From Lineus longissimus (lineage: Eukaryota; Nemertea; Pilidiophora; Heteronemertea; Lineidae), in the NCBI RefSeq assembly GCF_910592395.1, contig NC_088309.1, positions 3,040,501-3,104,500 of the forward strand: a stretch of DNA of 64,000 nt. Reading direction: 5' to 3'. Within the stretch, counting starts at the first letter, position 1. Each line of letters starts with the position of its first letter. The notes beneath the pieces were generated by a model. The model worked only from the letters and a program-made list of their open reading frames with translations. It searched no databases and was not told the DNA's origin. The position numbers and the translations under genes are program-made. Shown here piece by piece: positions 63,401 through 64,000 of the stretch.

Positions 63401-64000
63401 CATGTAGCATCTCCCAATCGCCACTGGCAATCAATTAAGTCAAATTCAAGCAATTTCAAGATCAGACAAACGGGAAATGTAAATCATCAGTGGTTCGTCA
63501 ACCCCTCTGCCATTTCTCCCATGAGGTGTCAAATGTCTTGCCAACAGCATCAGCATCCAATACTTCAAGTCATCAACAACCTGGGACAATTTATGCCCAA
63601 ATTTGAGGAAATCAGTCGTGATTTGATCACGAGAATTGCCACAACCTAATCAACTAAGTGCCCACCGCCTAATATACTACAAATGATGTCTTTCTCTCAT
63701 GATGACACTTCAGAGCTAATCTCGGCAATATACTGACTGACATAGTTTGATATACTAGGGGAAATCAATCGAAGTATGATCGCACAGGAACCATTACTGG
63801 CATTAGAGTTGCAAAGAAGGCAGCAGAAGTAGGTGCTTAGCCTTAGGCACAATAGAGAGCAAGAGATTTCAGGCCACATCACAGTCAAGATATAAATCTT
63901 TGCTTACAAGTACAAGATGCAAAGACAGAAAAGACAAAACTTTGTTGAGTTTTTCACTTTCAAGCTTTTACTAAGCTTTTACAACACCTGATTCTAAAGC
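57445..64000. other. Upstream furin intron running off the window
   Basis: The next furin exons upstream should encode the end of the prodomain, with a basic cleavage site and a PxWYLN-type motif. I searched the minus strand for these and found none. The prodomain and signal peptide therefore probably lie beyond 64000, and this 6.5 kb is intron. Open frames here (for example 61847-62224, 125 codons) have no supporting motif. Confidence 0.5.

Noticed and set aside
1-64000. CRISPR arrays, bacterial operons, rRNA genes, LTR retrotransposons or viral integrations
   Set aside because: No regularly spaced repeats with unique spacers, no ribosomal RNA sequence, no paired long terminal repeats and no gag, integrase or capsid-like frames were seen; the window is ordinary intron-rich animal DNA.

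Overview
This window is nuclear DNA from an animal, most likely a marine invertebrate. The genes are split by GT-AG introns, there is one gene per about 10-15 kb, introns are AT-rich and reach 10 kb, and non-LTR retrotransposons, MITEs and tRNA-like SINE heads are scattered through it. The encoded proteins are animal families. Frequent AGGCCTA-type words and the GACGAC...AGCTCACC repeat family recall echinoderm, hemichordate or mollusc genomes, but I cannot fix the phylum from sequence alone.

Layout from left to right. (1) 397-1375, minus: a small single-pass membrane protein with a cysteine-rich tail, not recognised. (2) 3137-7620, plus: a complete RUS1 (C16orf58/DUF647) orthologue in 13 coding exons, 474 aa. 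(3) 7.6-13.1 kb: the RUS1 3'UTR, a decayed L2/CR1-like LINE, a 52-bp tandem duplication and a tRNA-like SINE head. (4) 13099-23401, minus: a complete Piwi-clade Argonaute in 18 coding exons, 883 aa, with all four catalytic DEDH residues; its introns hold a pogo-like MITE, a piggyBac-like MITE and a block of ~300-bp repeats. (5) 23.6-28.0 kb: a dead LINE with a 551-bp MITE cleanly inserted in its reverse transcriptase, a cluster of foldback repeats and a tRNA-Pro-like sequence. (6) 29109-57444, minus and running off the right edge: a furin-type proprotein convertase. The signal peptide and prodomain are not in the window. The catalytic domain, P domain, a short Cys-rich segment, a transmembrane segment and a cytoplasmic tail are present.

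The most interesting signal is in the furin gene. Three separate exons (40754-41109, 39961-40159, 38706-38873) each encode a version of the last P-domain strand, a K/R-x-W-S-L-x-x-x-G motif, followed by unrelated C-termini. Two appear to end in stop codons, giving soluble forms; the third splices in phase to the membrane-anchored tail. This looks like a tandem cassette of alternative 3' ends that also swaps the final strand of a structural domain. The four genes are functionally unrelated (membrane protein, RUS-family protein, piRNA effector, secretory-pathway protease) and are transcribed independently; there is no operon-like relation. All exon boundaries were derived by hand from reading frame, phase and splice consensus.
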